From NCBI GenBank assembly GCA_044225565.1, contig JBGAIL010000219.1:1-7458 (forward strand): a DNA stretch of 7,458 bases, written 5' to 3'. Of this stretch, positions 6,807 to 7,458 are shown piece by piece. The DNA comes from CAVXAE01 sp044225565 (GTDB lineage: Bacteria; Pseudomonadota; Gammaproteobacteria; Steroidobacterales; Steroidobacteraceae). Below the pieces are notes generated by a model. The model ran no database searches. It worked only from the letters and a program-made list of their open reading frames with translations, and was not told where the DNA came from. A program made the position numbers and the translations under genes. Positions within the stretch are counted from its first letter, which is position 1. The number at the start of each line of letters is the position of its first letter.

Positions 6807-7458
6807 AGAAACGAGTCCGCCTGCTTCTGCTGGGAATCCTCGCGCCGCTGGCGGCGCTCCACGCGCAGACCGAAGCCCCGGTCCCGCCCATCCCACCGCA
6901 GGCGGCTCCTCCCGGGCCGGCACAGTCGGCGCCTCCCGCGCAGAACGGGCAGGCGGCACAGGTCGCACAGCAGGCAGCGGCCGTCGAGGAAGATCCGGAC
7001 TGGGCGGTGACGCTCGAGCGCATCGCCGGCAGCGTGGTCTCCATCGAGGTGGACGCCACGCGCGCCTTCGACACGGAATGGAACACGTCATCACAGGCCA
7101 CGGGCTTCGTGGTCGATGCCGAGCGCGGGCTCATCCTCACGAACCGGCACGTCGTCACGCCGGGGCCGGTCACTTCCGAGGCCACCTTCCTCAATCGCGA
7201 GGAAGTGCAGCTGTTCCCCGTGTACCGCGATCCGGTGCACGACTTCGGCTTCTACCGCTACGACCCGGCCAAGCTGCGCTTCATCAAGCCGAAGGCGCTG
7301 CCCCTGTATCCGGAAGGCGCGCAGATCGGGAGGGAGATCCGCGTGGTCGGCAACAATGCGGGCGAGCAGCTCTCCATCCTCGCGGGCACCATCGCCCGCC
7401 TCGATCGCGATGCGCCGCAATACGGCATCGCCAAGTACAACGACTTCAACACCTTCTA
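6803..7458 (+). CDS. Exported Nma111/HtrA-like trypsin-fold serine protease (partial, 3' end cut)
   Basis: The first 218 codons are visible. A signal peptide MKKRVRLLLLGILAPLAALHA is followed by a likely cleavage site after A21. Residues 22-62 are a Pro/Ala/Gln-rich linker. The protease domain then begins: SVVSIEVD (77-84), ATGFVVDAERGLILTNRHVV (99-118) with catalytic H116, and YRDPVHDFGFYRYDP (141-155) with catalytic D147. VVGNNAGEQLSILAGTIARLD (181-201) and YNDFNTF at the cut follow. The TNRHVV and DPVHDFG motifs and the spacing resemble the yeast Nma111 branch of HtrA proteases more than DegP. The catalytic serine and any PDZ domains lie beyond the edge. ATGA joins it to gcvPB. An in-frame ATG at 6770 would add 11 residues before MKKR; the 6803 start gives the cleaner signal peptide. 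It is probably periplasmic. Confidence 0.88.
   Translation, partial: MKKRVRLLLLGILAPLAALHAQTEAPVPPIPPQAAPPGPAQSAPPAQNGQAAQVAQQAAAVEEDPDWAVTLERIAGSVVSIEVDATRAFDTEWNTSSQATGFVVDAERGLILTNRHVVTPGPVTSEATFLNREEVQLFPVYRDPVHDFGFYRYDPAKLRFIKPKALPLYPEGAQIGREIRVVGNNAGEQLSILAGTIARLDRDAPQYGIAKYNDFNTF

Overview
The window is GC-rich, densely packed bacterial chromosome, almost certainly from a Pseudomonadota member (gamma- or betaproteobacterium-like). Three things point there: the long IspG type, the gcvT-gcvH-gcvPA-gcvPB order behind a tandem glycine riboswitch, and third codon positions dominated by G and C. The genus cannot be read from the sequence. There is no sign of phage, insertion sequences, CRISPR, tRNA or rRNA.

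Left part (1-1609): the last 13 codons of an unidentified + strand gene run into a minus-strand pair. That pair is ispG (MEP isoprenoid pathway) followed by phhB (pterin-4a-carbinolamine dehydratase), joined by a 4-base ATGA overlap. Divergent from ispG is a small + strand gene for an exported protein of unknown function (1608-2081). The start codons of the two divergent genes share one CATG palindrome, so there is no intergenic space between them.

Middle (2082-2435): a 354-base non-coding leader. It carries a probable extended -10 promoter, two glycine-riboswitch aptamers separated by an extra GNRA-capped hairpin, and a very strong intrinsic terminator ending about 16 bases before the GTG start of gcvT. 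Glycine is therefore expected to control read-through into the glycine cleavage operon.

Right part (2436-7458): gcvT, gcvH, gcvPA and gcvPB supply the T, H and split P proteins of the glycine cleavage system. L protein (lipoamide dehydrogenase) is not in the window. The first three genes overlap by 4 and 1 bases, and gcvPB follows gcvPA after 17 bases. The stop codon of gcvPB overlaps by 4 bases the start of a secreted Nma111/HtrA-like trypsin-fold protease, which is cut by the window edge before its catalytic serine. The protease thus appears to be the last visible member of the glycine-controlled transcript.

Most of the window is well-known metabolism. The parts worth a second look are the leader RNA architecture, the zero-gap divergent start at 1607-1610, and the coupling of a periplasmic quality-control-type protease to glycine cleavage. 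I did not find convincing evidence for a wholly new system.
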